Shown here: one piece after another, positions 1 through 6,515 of the stretch | How the letters are laid out: the number at the start of each line of letters is the position of its first letter | Position numbering within the stretch: the stretch's first letter is position 1 | Assembly (NCBI GenBank): GCA_964439955.1 | Contig: CAYTPX010000052.1 | Location: 1 to 8,868, forward strand | DNA from: UBA1794 sp964439955 | GTDB taxonomy: Bacteria > Bacteroidota > Bacteroidia > Bacteroidales > Bacteroidaceae | Direction of reading: 5' to 3' | DNA: 8,868 bases | Translations under genes and position numbers: made by a program | Notes under the pieces: generated by a model | Told to the model about the DNA's origin: nothing | Seen by the model: the letters and a program-made list of their open reading frames with translations, nothing else | Database searches by the model: none

Positions 1-61
1 GGTGTGTATTTTCCGGAGCAGGATTGCTTTTCCCTTTGGAATAATGGGAAAGAAGGAAATA

Positions 62-262
62 TTAATGCTTTTTTACAGACTCCTGCGAAAAAAGGCTTTC
101 ATAATTTCGCTCTAATGAACGAACGGCCTCCTGTCCGATGTGTAATTCATTTTCTGATGAAAAGCCCGCTATGGCCTTTATTTTGCGTTTTTCCGTTGTC
201 TTGTCATTAAAAGTGCCTTTTCTTCCCCTTTTTTGCTGCCTAAGAAGGTGGACTTGGGTCAT
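62..262 (-). CDS. Weak hypothetical small ORF or gene remnant
   Basis: A 66-codon ORF that starts with ATG at 262 and ends with TAA. I do not recognise the product. It is Lys/Glu/Ser-rich and hydrophilic, with no signal peptide or membrane segment. It begins just downstream of the waaA terminator, on the same strand, and I found no promoter or upstream start context of its own. Codons are AT-rich (AAA, TTA, TCA, ATA), unlike gltX. A short stretch (AGFSSENELHIGQ) loosely recalls a segment of ISAs1-type transposases, but the flanking residues do not follow that family, so a decayed insertion sequence is only a guess. It may be a chance ORF. Positions 1-61 show nothing recognisable. Confidence 0.2.
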   Translation of the reverse strand: MTQVHLLRQQKRGRKGTFNDKTTEKRKIKAIAGFSSENELHIGQEAVRSLERNYESLFSQESVKKH

Positions 263-270
263 GGGCGGGG

Positions 271-312
271 TATAAAAAAGTATCCCGAAGGAATTTCCTT
301 TCCTTCGGGATA
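271..312 (-). terminator. Rho-independent terminator of the gltX-waaA unit
   Basis: A perfect 13-bp inverted repeat pairs 281-293 with 300-312 around a 6-base loop (294-299). Read on the minus strand, the stem is followed at once by C plus a run of six T (275-280 on the plus strand are A). It lies about 60 bases past the waaA stop codon, as expected for the end of this transcript. Read on the plus strand the stem has no trailing T run, so it is one-directional. Confidence 0.9.
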
Positions 313-372
313 CTGTCCGGTTTTAGTAACTTATGGAAAATTTCCTTTGCTTTCAGGGCAACCCGTTGCGGC

Positions 373-1599
373 TCAAATCGGCAATTCTTTGAGTATCCGC
401 TGGGTTGCGCCGGCACGTTTTTTCACGAAATTCCCGGCATTTTCGCTGCTTTCCTGCAAAAATTTCGCATCGCCGAGGAAGCGGTCAAGCAGGTTGTCGA
501 ATTCCTCTTGGGTGGAAATGCAAAACCCGCCTTTCTCTTCTATCAATCCTCTGGCTTCCATGAATTTCTGGTGTTTGGGGCCGAAGATGACCGGCATCCC
601 GTAAACGGCAGCTTCCAGCAGATTGTGTATGCCTTTTCCGAATCCTCCCCCTACGTAGGCTATGTCACCGTAGCGGTAGATGGATGACAGCAACCCATAA
701 CAGTCTATAATCAGGCAGTCTGTTTCTTCTATTTTGTTCTTTTTCAGTCTGCTATACCTCATGTAAGGGCGCTTGAGCTTGTCAATTATTTCGGTCAGGT
801 GTATTTCATCGATGACATGCGGGGCGATAATGAGTTTCAACTCCGGGTGGGTGTTGAAGTATTCGATGAAGAGATCTTCGTCGGGTTGCCAACTGCTTCC
901 GGCCACGAGGCAGTGGGAAGTGTTTTTTCTAAAGAGGTCGATAATCGGTAAATCCGTGGCAGCCTCTTTGATTTCTAACACGCGGTCGAACCGTGTGTCC
1001 CCTACGACGCTCACGTTGTGTATTCCCAATTTGGCAAGGAACTTCTTCGATATCTCGTTTTGCACGTACAAGTGCGTAAAATCTTTTAAGACATTGCGAT
1101 AAATCCCCCCGTACCATTTGAAGAAGATTTGCTTTTTCCGGAAAATGCTGGAGATGCTATACGTCGGGATGCCCATCTTGTGTAGTTCGTCGAGGTAGTT
1201 TTTCCAGAACTCATATTTGATGAAAAAAGCCATTTTCGGTTGCACATGGTGTACGAAACGCCGTGCGTTCAGCGGGGTGTCCATAGGCAAGTAGCACACA
1301 ATATCAGCGCCTTGGTAATGCTTGCGTACTTCGTATCCCGAGGGGGAGAAGAACGTCAGGATTACCTTATATTGGGGGTATTTCTTCCGTATATGCTCAA
1401 TGAGCGGCCTTCCCTGTTCGAACTCGCCCAGCGACGCGGCATGAAACCAGAGGTACGGTTTCCCTTTCTCCAATTGTTGCCGCAGGATGCGGCTGACGAC
1501 CCATGAGCCTTTTATCATTTGCCTCGGTTTTCGGCTGAAAGGGAACAGGAAATAAAGTGCGATATAATATATGTATATACCGATATTATAGAAAATCAT
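373..1599 (-). CDS. waaA: 3-deoxy-D-manno-octulosonic acid (Kdo) transferase, GT30 family
   Basis: A 408-residue protein, close to the usual family length (about 400-430). It transfers Kdo from CMP-Kdo to the lipid A precursor on the cytoplasmic face of the inner membrane, linking lipid A to the LPS core. Residues 1-22 are hydrophobic and fit the usual N-terminal membrane anchor. The GT30 hallmark WFHAASLGEFE is at 51-61, and E59 corresponds to the catalytic glutamate of the family. Other family motifs are FFSPSGYE (83-90), VGDTRFDR (199-206), AGSSW (233-237), APH (259-261) and the nucleotide-sugar-binding block GGGFGKGIHNLLEAA (317-331), followed by FGP (339-341). The ATG at 1599 places the anchor correctly. 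The gene follows gltX by 64 bases on the same strand with no terminator or clear promoter between them, so co-transcription is likely. It is visibly more AT-rich than gltX. How many Kdo residues it adds cannot be read from the sequence. Confidence 0.95.
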   Translation of the reverse strand: MIFYNIGIYIYYIALYFLFPFSRKPRQMIKGSWVVSRILRQQLEKGKPYLWFHAASLGEFEQGRPLIEHIRKKYPQYKVILTFFSPSGYEVRKHYQGADIVCYLPMDTPLNARRFVHHVQPKMAFFIKYEFWKNYLDELHKMGIPTYSISSIFRKKQIFFKWYGGIYRNVLKDFTHLYVQNEISKKFLAKLGIHNVSVVGDTRFDRVLEIKEAATDLPIIDLFRKNTSHCLVAGSSWQPDEDLFIEYFNTHPELKLIIAPHVIDEIHLTEIIDKLKRPYMRYSRLKKNKIEETDCLIIDCYGLLSSIYRYGDIAYVGGGFGKGIHNLLEAAVYGMPVIFGPKHQKFMEARGLIEEKGGFCISTQEEFDNLLDRFLGDAKFLQESSENAGNFVKKRAGATQRILKELPI

Positions 1600-1663
1600 A
1601 ATCTTATTTCGTTGTGTTTCGGGATAGGGAAAAGGGATGCGGCCCTTGTGCGGGCAGGCTGTG

Positions 1664-3181
1664 TCATCCCAATACGGCTATGGCTTTTTGCAGGCGTGCC
1701 AGCGTTTCTTCCTTGCCCAGCACGTTGGTTATCTCGAACATGTGCGGGCCGATTCCCTGTCCCACCAAGGCCAGGCGGAATGCGTTCATCACGTCGCCTG
1801 TCTTGTAGCCCTTCTCCTCAATCCAACGCATCACTTCCTTTTCTTGGTTCGCCATCGAGAAGTCGTCCAAGCCTTTGAGTACCTCGTACAACTCCTTCAT
1901 TTGCAGTGCCGAATACTCTTTCCAACGCTTTTGCCGCGTCTTCTCGTCGTAACCTTCCGGGGCTATGAAAAAGAAGCGGCACAACGGTACGAGTTCCTTG
2001 ATGAAGTCCACTCTGCCTTTCATCAGCCCCGCCACGTGTTCTATGCGTTCCATCGGTTCGTGTATGCCTTCGGCCTCCAGCTCCGGGGCGAGGAGGCGGG
2101 CAGCTTCCGCGTTGTCCATGCGCAGGATGTATTCGTGGTTGAACCAAATGCATTTCTTGAAGTCGAATTTTGCCCCCGATTTGGTGCAGCGCTTCAAGTC
2201 AAATAGTTTGCAGAGTTCCTCCCTGTCCATGATTTCCCGGTCGTCGCCCGGGTTCCAGCCCAGCAGCGCGAGGAAATTGGTTACGGCCTCAGGCAGGTAG
2301 CCCCGCTCGCGGAATCCCAGGCTCTGTTCCCCGGTCTTCGGGTCTGTCCACGCCAGCGGGAATACGGGGAATCCCATCCGGTCGCCATCTCGCTTGCTGA
2401 GTTTTCCTTTCCCGTCGGGTTTCAGCAAGAGGGGCAGGTGGGCGAACTCCGGCATGCTTTCCTCCCAACCCAGGGCACGGTAGAGCAACACGTGGAGCGG
2501 GGCCGAAGGAAGCCATTCCTCCCCGCGTATCACGTGCGATATTTCCATCAAATGGTCGTCCACTATGTTGGCCAGGTGGTAAGTGGGCAGCCCGTCGGTC
2601 GATTTGTATAATACCTTGTCGTCCAGTATGGTAGAGTTGATGACTACATCGCCGCGTATCAAGTCGTGCACATGCACTTCTTCACCCGGCTCTACCTTGA
2701 AGCGCACGACGTGCTGTGTGCCGTTCTCCATGAGCCGCCGCGTCTCCTCCTCGCCCAAGGTGAGCGAGTTCCTCATCTGCATGCGCGTCTGCGCGTCATA
2801 TTGGAAGTTGGGGATTTCCTTGCGTTTGGCCTCCAGCTCTTCGGGCGTGTCGAATGCTACATAAGCCTTGCCGCTTTCGAGCAATTGCCTTGCATATTTT
2901 TGGTAAATCTCCCGGCGCTCGCTTTGGCGGTACGGGCCGTATTGTCCGCCCCGTTGCGGGCTTTCGTCGAACGTGATGCCCAGCCATTCGAACGACTCGG
3001 CGATGTATTCTTCGGCTCCGGGCACGAAACGCCCCGAGTCTGTGTCTTCAATGCGGAGTACAAGTTCCCCGCCGTGGTGGCGGGCAAATAGGTAGTTGTA
3101 CAAAGCGGTACGTACGCCCCCGATATGCAACGCGCCCGTGGGGCTGGGGGCGAAGCGTACTCTTGTCTTGCGTTGGGTCAT
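1664..3181 (-). CDS. gltX: Glutamyl-tRNA synthetase
   Basis: A 505-residue class I aminoacyl-tRNA synthetase that charges tRNA-Glu with glutamate using ATP in the cytoplasm. The N-terminal Rossmann fold has the HIGH-type signature PSPTGALHIGG (12-22), RIEDTD (43-48) and YRQSER (84-89). The RGEEWLPSAPLH block is at 219-230 and the KMSKS-type loop KLSKRDG at 260-266. The region from about 330 to the end is the helical anticodon-binding part. Between the KMSKS loop and GYLPEAVTNFLALLGW there is an extra segment (FPVFPLAWTDPKTGEQSLGF, about 271-290) that I recall from Bacteroidota GluRS but not from E. coli. The zinc-binding cysteines of E. coli GluRS (near residue 100) are absent; the matching stretch reads KAYVAF. 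The ATG at 3181 lies about 28 bases from a -7 promoter element and puts the HIGH motif at the normal distance from the N terminus. A single gltX of this kind could be discriminating or also charge tRNA-Gln; the sequence alone does not decide. Confidence 0.97.
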   Translation of the reverse strand: MTQRKTRVRFAPSPTGALHIGGVRTALYNYLFARHHGGELVLRIEDTDSGRFVPGAEEYIAESFEWLGITFDESPQRGGQYGPYRQSERREIYQKYARQLLESGKAYVAFDTPEELEAKRKEIPNFQYDAQTRMQMRNSLTLGEEETRRLMENGTQHVVRFKVEPGEEVHVHDLIRGDVVINSTILDDKVLYKSTDGLPTYHLANIVDDHLMEISHVIRGEEWLPSAPLHVLLYRALGWEESMPEFAHLPLLLKPDGKGKLSKRDGDRMGFPVFPLAWTDPKTGEQSLGFRERGYLPEAVTNFLALLGWNPGDDREIMDREELCKLFDLKRCTKSGAKFDFKKCIWFNHEYILRMDNAEAARLLAPELEAEGIHEPMERIEHVAGLMKGRVDFIKELVPLCRFFFIAPEGYDEKTRQKRWKEYSALQMKELYEVLKGLDDFSMANQEKEVMRWIEEKGYKTGDVMNAFRLALVGQGIGPHMFEITNVLGKEETLARLQKAIAVLG

Positions 3182-3209
3182 GTATTTGGATATTAGATAA
3201 AAAACGTCG

Positions 3210-3217
3210 CAAAGTTA
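3210..3217 (-). promoter_or_regulatory. -7 element of the gltX-waaA promoter
   Basis: On the minus strand this reads TAACTTTG, an exact match to the Bacteroides -7 consensus TAnnTTTG. It lies about 28 bases before the gltX start codon, giving a 5' leader of roughly 20 bases. No clear TTTG is seen at the -33 distance; that position is in an A-rich stretch. The AT-rich sequence between this element and the ATG agrees with Bacteroidota initiation regions. Confidence 0.6.
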
Positions 3218-3270
3218 CGCCTTTTTTCCCAGAATTCTTTTTTTTCTTTCTGGAATCCCCGGCTTTTTCG

Positions 3271-3278
3271 TACTTTTC
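3271..3278 (+). promoter_or_regulatory. Possible -7 element for the HD phosphohydrolase gene
   Basis: TACTTTTC matches the TAnnTTTG consensus except for its last base, and lies about 21 bases before the ATG at 3300. There is only a degenerate -33 (TTTC near 3247). It is the best plus-strand candidate in the 118-base divergent region, but it is not strong. Confidence 0.3.
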
Positions 3279-3299
3279 GCCCGCAAAGATTGGAAACTT

Positions 3300-5459
3300 A
3301 TGAAAACTTCTCGAATTACCCGCTCCCTTGCCGCCTCGAAATGGGCGCTTCCCGTGTTGCTCTTCTTGGCGGCAATCGTCTTGATTGTCTGGTTTATGCC
3401 GCGTGAGGAGAACTTCAACTACCAGTTCGAGGTCGGCAAGCCATGGAAGTATGGCCTCCTGACGGCCCCTTACGATTTCCCAATTTACAAAGACGCGGAG
3501 GTGGTGGCGCGGGAGCGTGACAGCCTGATGGCTTACTACCGCCCTTATGTCGCTGTCGATGGCGCGTTGGGCGGCGTCATGCTGGCCCGTTTGCGTGGCG
3601 ACTATTCCGCCCGCCTCGGAGGCCTCCTCCCCGCCGAATGGCGGCCTCATGTCGAGCGCCTGTTGGCGGCCATTTACCAGGCCGGCGTCATGGACTCCGA
3701 GCTGTACGCCCGCCTGGAAAGCGAAGGCGTGCAGGAAATCATGTTCATGCGGAGCAACGTCGCCACCCCCGTCTCCCTCTCATCCGTCTATACGCCTGCG
3801 AGCGCCTACAACCTGCTCCTCAACCAAGACACGGTCAACTACCCCCTCGCCCGCCTGCAGCAGTGCGACCTCAACCTCTATCTGGAGCCCAATTTGGCCT
3901 ACGACACCCTCAAGTCCAGGAATGCGCGGGAAGACCTCTTGCTCTCCGTCTCCTCGGCCAGCGGCATGGTGCAGGCCGGACAGAAAATCATCGACCGGGG
4001 CGAGATCGTATCCCCCCAGACCTACGTCGTCCTGGAGTCGTTCCGCCAGGCATCTTTGGCGCGCACCAGCGACCATACCGCCCATCTTTTCATTTGGGCG
4101 GGGCAGGTGCTTTTCGTCGTGATGGTCTTCGGCTGTTTTGCTCTCTACCTGACTATCTACCGCCGGGAGTATTTCGAGCGGCGCAACGCCCTCTGCCTCA
4201 TGATGTTCTTGATAGTAGCCTATACGGTGGCCACCTATCTGCTGGTGCGTCTCGACGTATTGAACGTCTACATCGTCCCCTATGCCATGATTCCCATCGT
4301 CGTGCATGCCCTTTTGGAGTCGCGCACCGCCTTCATCACCCATGTCGTGACCGTCTTGCTTAGCTCCATCGTCCTCCATTCCATCTATGAGTTCGTCCTT
4401 TTCCAGCTCGTGGCCGGTATGGTGGCGGCCTACAGTTTGCGCGAACTGACGCAGCGTTCCCAGCTCTACCGCGTGGCCCTGCTCGTGATGCTCACCTATT
4501 CGCTGGCCAACGTGAGCCTCGACCTGATGCACCGCAACGAGATATCGGCCATCAACACCAACCTCTACCTCAGTTTCCTCATCAACGGCATCCTCCTCCT
4601 CTTCTCCTATCCCTTGCTGTTCGCCATGGAAAAGATATTCGGCTTCACCTCCAACGTGACGCTCATAGAGCTTTCCAATACGAGCAACAAGCTCTTGCGC
4701 CGCCTTTCGGAGGAAGCGCCCGGCACGTTCCAGCACACGGTGCAGGTGGGCAACTTGGCCGCCTCGGCCGCCACGCGCATCGGGGCCAACGTGCAGCTCG
4801 TGCGGACCGGGGCCCTCTACCATGACATCGGGAAGCTCGGCAACCCGATTTTCTTCACCGAGAACCAAGGAGGGCTCAACCCCCACTCCCAGCTCTCCTA
4901 TGAGCAGAGTGCAAAGGTCGTCATCAGCCATGTGCGCGACGGGCTCAAGATAGCCGACCAGTACGGTTTGCCCAAGGTTATCAAGGATTTCATCGCCACC
5001 CACCACGGCAAGGGGACGGCCAAGTACTTCCTCGTCTCTTGGAAAAACGAACATCCCGGCCAGGAGCCCGACTTGGAGCGTTTCTCCTATCCCGGCCCCA
5101 ACCCCTTCACGCGCGAGACTGCCTTGCTCATGATGGCCGACGGCGTGGAGGCTGCCTCGAGGAGCCTCCCGGAATATACGGATGAAGCCATCTCCGCCTT
5201 GGTTGACCGCATTATCGACGGGCAGGTGGCCGAAGGGTTCTTCAACGACTGCCCCCTCACGTTCCGCGACATCCGGGAGATAAAAGACGAGTTCCGCAGC
5301 CGCCTGAAAAGCGTCTACCACCCCCGCGTCAGCTATCCCGAGGAGAAGAAGCCCGCCCCTTCGCCGGTAGCCCCGGCTGAGGGCGGGGGCGCTTTGCCGC
5401 CCGGGGGGCAACCCGCGGAGTCCGTTCCTGGGGCTTCCTCGGCGGATGCCGGGGCATGA
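3300..5459 (+). CDS. PgpH-like 7TM-HD phosphohydrolase (predicted c-di-AMP phosphodiesterase)
   Basis: A 719-residue membrane protein with the layout of the PgpH / YqfF family. One transmembrane helix (about 15-33) precedes a large extracytoplasmic region (about 34-260), which matches the 7TMR-HDED position. A block of about seven hydrophobic helices follows (262-285, 297-316, 321-338, 345-380 as a pair, 388-405, 422-443). The cytoplasmic HD domain spans about 455-675. Its metal-ligand pattern is complete: H479 (in EAPGTFQHTV), H508-D509 (YHDIGKL), H544 (ISHVRD), H568-H569 (ATHHGK) and D614 (MMADGVEAA). Characterised relatives (Listeria PgpH) hydrolyse c-di-AMP to pApA; activity here is inferred. 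The C-terminal tail (about 681-719) is a Pro/Ala/Gly/Ser-rich low-complexity extension, probably disordered. The gene diverges from gltX. The ATG at 3300 gives a normal cytoplasmic N terminus (MKTSRITRSL) before the first helix. A terminator follows 33 bases after the stop, so it appears monocistronic. Confidence 0.92.
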   Translation: MKTSRITRSLAASKWALPVLLFLAAIVLIVWFMPREENFNYQFEVGKPWKYGLLTAPYDFPIYKDAEVVARERDSLMAYYRPYVAVDGALGGVMLARLRGDYSARLGGLLPAEWRPHVERLLAAIYQAGVMDSELYARLESEGVQEIMFMRSNVATPVSLSSVYTPASAYNLLLNQDTVNYPLARLQQCDLNLYLEPNLAYDTLKSRNAREDLLLSVSSASGMVQAGQKIIDRGEIVSPQTYVVLESFRQASLARTSDHTAHLFIWAGQVLFVVMVFGCFALYLTIYRREYFERRNALCLMMFLIVAYTVATYLLVRLDVLNVYIVPYAMIPIVVHALLESRTAFITHVVTVLLSSIVLHSIYEFVLFQLVAGMVAAYSLRELTQRSQLYRVALLVMLTYSLANVSLDLMHRNEISAINTNLYLSFLINGILLLFSYPLLFAMEKIFGFTSNVTLIELSNTSNKLLRRLSEEAPGTFQHTVQVGNLAASAATRIGANVQLVRTGALYHDIGKLGNPIFFTENQGGLNPHSQLSYEQSAKVVISHVRDGLKIADQYGLPKVIKDFIATHHGKGTAKYFLVSWKNEHPGQEPDLERFSYPGPNPFTRETALLMMADGVEAASRSLPEYTDEAISALVDRIIDGQVAEGFFNDCPLTFRDIREIKDEFRSRLKSVYHPRVSYPEEKKPAPSPVAPAEGGGALPPGGQPAESVPGASSADAGA

Positions 5460-5492
5460 ACGGCTTCAAAGGGGCGGTACTTTTTCCCGTTG

Positions 5493-5533
5493 GCCGCGGC
5501 GCTTTTCTCGAGAAGCGCCGCGGCTGTTTTTTG
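5493..5533 (+). terminator. Strong rho-independent terminator after the HD phosphohydrolase gene
   Basis: A perfect 12-bp, very GC-rich stem pairs 5493-5504 with 5513-5524. It can extend inward by a T-G and a T-A pair to a tetraloop (CTCG). It is followed by TG and then six T (5527-5532). It starts 33 bases beyond the stop codon at 5459 and closes that transcription unit. The stem is nearly palindromic, but on the minus strand the exit side is not a clean T run, so termination is mainly of plus-strand transcripts. Confidence 0.92.
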
Positions 5534-5557
5534 TGTGCTGCATGTTTCCTCCTAACT

Positions 5558-5578
5558 GGGGTGAGGGGAGGGGACGGG
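5558..5578 (+). other. Putative G-quadruplex motif 1
   Basis: Four G tracts (5558-5561, 5565-5568, 5570-5573, 5576-5578) separated by loops of 3, 1 and 2 bases. This satisfies the standard G3+N1-7 repeated pattern with short loops, which favours stability. It lies 25 bases after the terminator of the HD gene, so it would mostly be untranscribed unless there is read-through. Folding in the cell is not shown. Confidence 0.5.
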
Positions 5579-6091
5579 CGGTTCGGAGTTTTTTTCTTTT
5601 TTTGCTTGGGAATTGTCCCGAATGTCGCTTTCTGTGTTTTCCCTTTCCGCCCGTGCCGCTGCTGCCCGGGCGCTGTCTTAGGGCGGATTCTCCACCCCCG
5701 GGGCGGGATACAGGGGCTGTCGGATATGCGGTATCGCCTATTTCTCGCCTGTTTTGGCCATCCGTTCCCCTTTTCTTATTTGCGAATATGATAAATAACT
5801 GCTTCCCGTGGCGGGCAGGACACGCATGTCCCGCTCCGGTTCTATCGGCCTCTTGTTCCCGCTCTTTCCTGTTTTTTTGCTGTTTTGTCCTGTATAAATA
5901 TGTTGTTTAGCATAATTTTTGGTTTTCTTGGATGCGGGTATCTTATTCTGGTCGTTTTGTCGTTTTAACATAAAGGTGTTGCCTGGAAAGGTTAAATCAG
6001 TTTGCAATTTGGGTAATACGTAGTTGTCGAAACCGCAATCAAGGAAGTCGGGTATATCCCCGTTTTAGCACTTTCCACGGGAGGATTTCCC

Positions 6092-6112
6092 GGGTAGGGT
6101 GGGGGTGGTGGG
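6092..6112 (+). other. Putative G-quadruplex motif 2
   Basis: Four tracts of at least three G (6092-6094, 6097-6099, 6101-6105, 6110-6112) with loops of 2, 1 and 4 bases, matching the canonical pattern. A C-rich run just after it (6117-6121) could instead pair with the G tracts to form a hairpin. It lies about 270 bases upstream of the promoter of the fasciclin lipoprotein gene. Confidence 0.45.
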
Positions 6113-6379
6113 ACTTCCCCCAGGGTTGCTCTCCCTGCTCCTTGGGACAGGCCGGTTGGATTGTCCGGACTTGCGCCCCGATGTTCCGAAAGTCGCTGTG
6201 TAATCGGCCTTTACGTCCTCCCTTCCCCTGCGTCTGACCATGCCGGGGCGGGCAGGAGGCCCACTTCCCCGATGGCTTTTTCCGCCCCTTTTTCCACTTT
6301 CCCGGGTGGGTGTTTTTCCCGCCCGGAAAGTGCTTTGTGGCAAGTCCCTAAAATTTTTCACAAAAAAGTCCCTTATTAT

Positions 6380-6412
6380 TTTGCTTGTCTTGTCTTTTTT
6401 GACTTATCTTTG
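6380..6412 (+). promoter_or_regulatory. Bacteroidota-type promoter of the fasciclin lipoprotein gene
   Basis: The -33 element TTTG (6380-6383) and the -7 element TATCTTTG (6405-6412) both match the Bacteroides consensus, with 21 bases between them, within the usual spacing. Transcription would start near 6416-6420, leaving a 5' leader of about 95 bases before the ATG at 6516. It is the best promoter in the window. The immediate upstream sequence is A/T-rich, after a long GC-rich stretch. Confidence 0.75.
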
Positions 6413-6515
6413 CAACATGTACTTTGGAAAGGGGTATCATGCCCTGGCATTTGTGCGGAAAACGGAGAGAAGAAACAAACTAAATTACTAATCCATATTC
6501 ATAACTCATAAGCGA

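Larger units (their letters stand above)
5534..6379. other. Long gene-poor intergenic region
   Basis: About 850 bases without a supportable gene on either strand. Open frames here are short, low in complexity and show no recognisable domain. Visible contents are two G-tract clusters on the plus strand (5558-5578 and 6092-6112), T-rich runs near 5588-5601, a short hairpin (GGACA/TGTCC with loop CGCA, about 5817-5830) without a T run, and GC-rich pyrimidine and purine patches around 6070-6310. I see no tRNA, rRNA, CRISPR, insertion-sequence ends or attachment-site pattern. A small RNA or a decayed gene is possible but not shown. Confidence 0.6.

Noticed and set aside
29..51. A TTTCCC/GGGAAA inverted repeat near the left edge
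   Set aside because: Only 6 bp with an 11-base loop and no adjacent T run; it is expected by chance.
4..210. A 68-codon plus-strand frame at the left edge
   Set aside because: There is no recognisable motif, odd Cys/Phe/Pro content, no promoter, and it overlaps the slightly better minus-strand ORF.
1600..1663. Possible promoter or terminator between gltX and waaA
   Set aside because: No TAnnTTTG-like element on the minus strand and no stable stem with a T run, so the two genes are better read as one unit.
3780..5411. A 543-codon open frame on the minus strand, antisense to the HD phosphohydrolase gene
   Set aside because: The plus-strand protein shows a complete PgpH domain order and metal-ligand motifs. 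The antisense product is rich in His/Glu/Gly/Val with no recognisable domain, as expected from a GC-rich gene whose codon bias suppresses stops in the opposite frame.
5446..5910. A 154-codon plus-strand frame overlapping the end of the HD gene, and a second overlapping frame at 5456-5791
   Set aside because: Both read straight through the strong terminator stem and the G-tract cluster, and give Phe/Cys/Pro-rich low-complexity sequence with no initiation signal.
6049..6066. A small CGGG/CCCG hairpin followed by four T
   Set aside because: A 4-bp stem and short T run are too weak to call a terminator, and no gene ends just before it.
6065..6361. A 98-codon minus-strand frame in the intergenic region
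   Set aside because: The product is a Gly/Arg/Ser/Pro-rich low-complexity string that reflects the local GC-rich sequence. No promoter or domain supports it.
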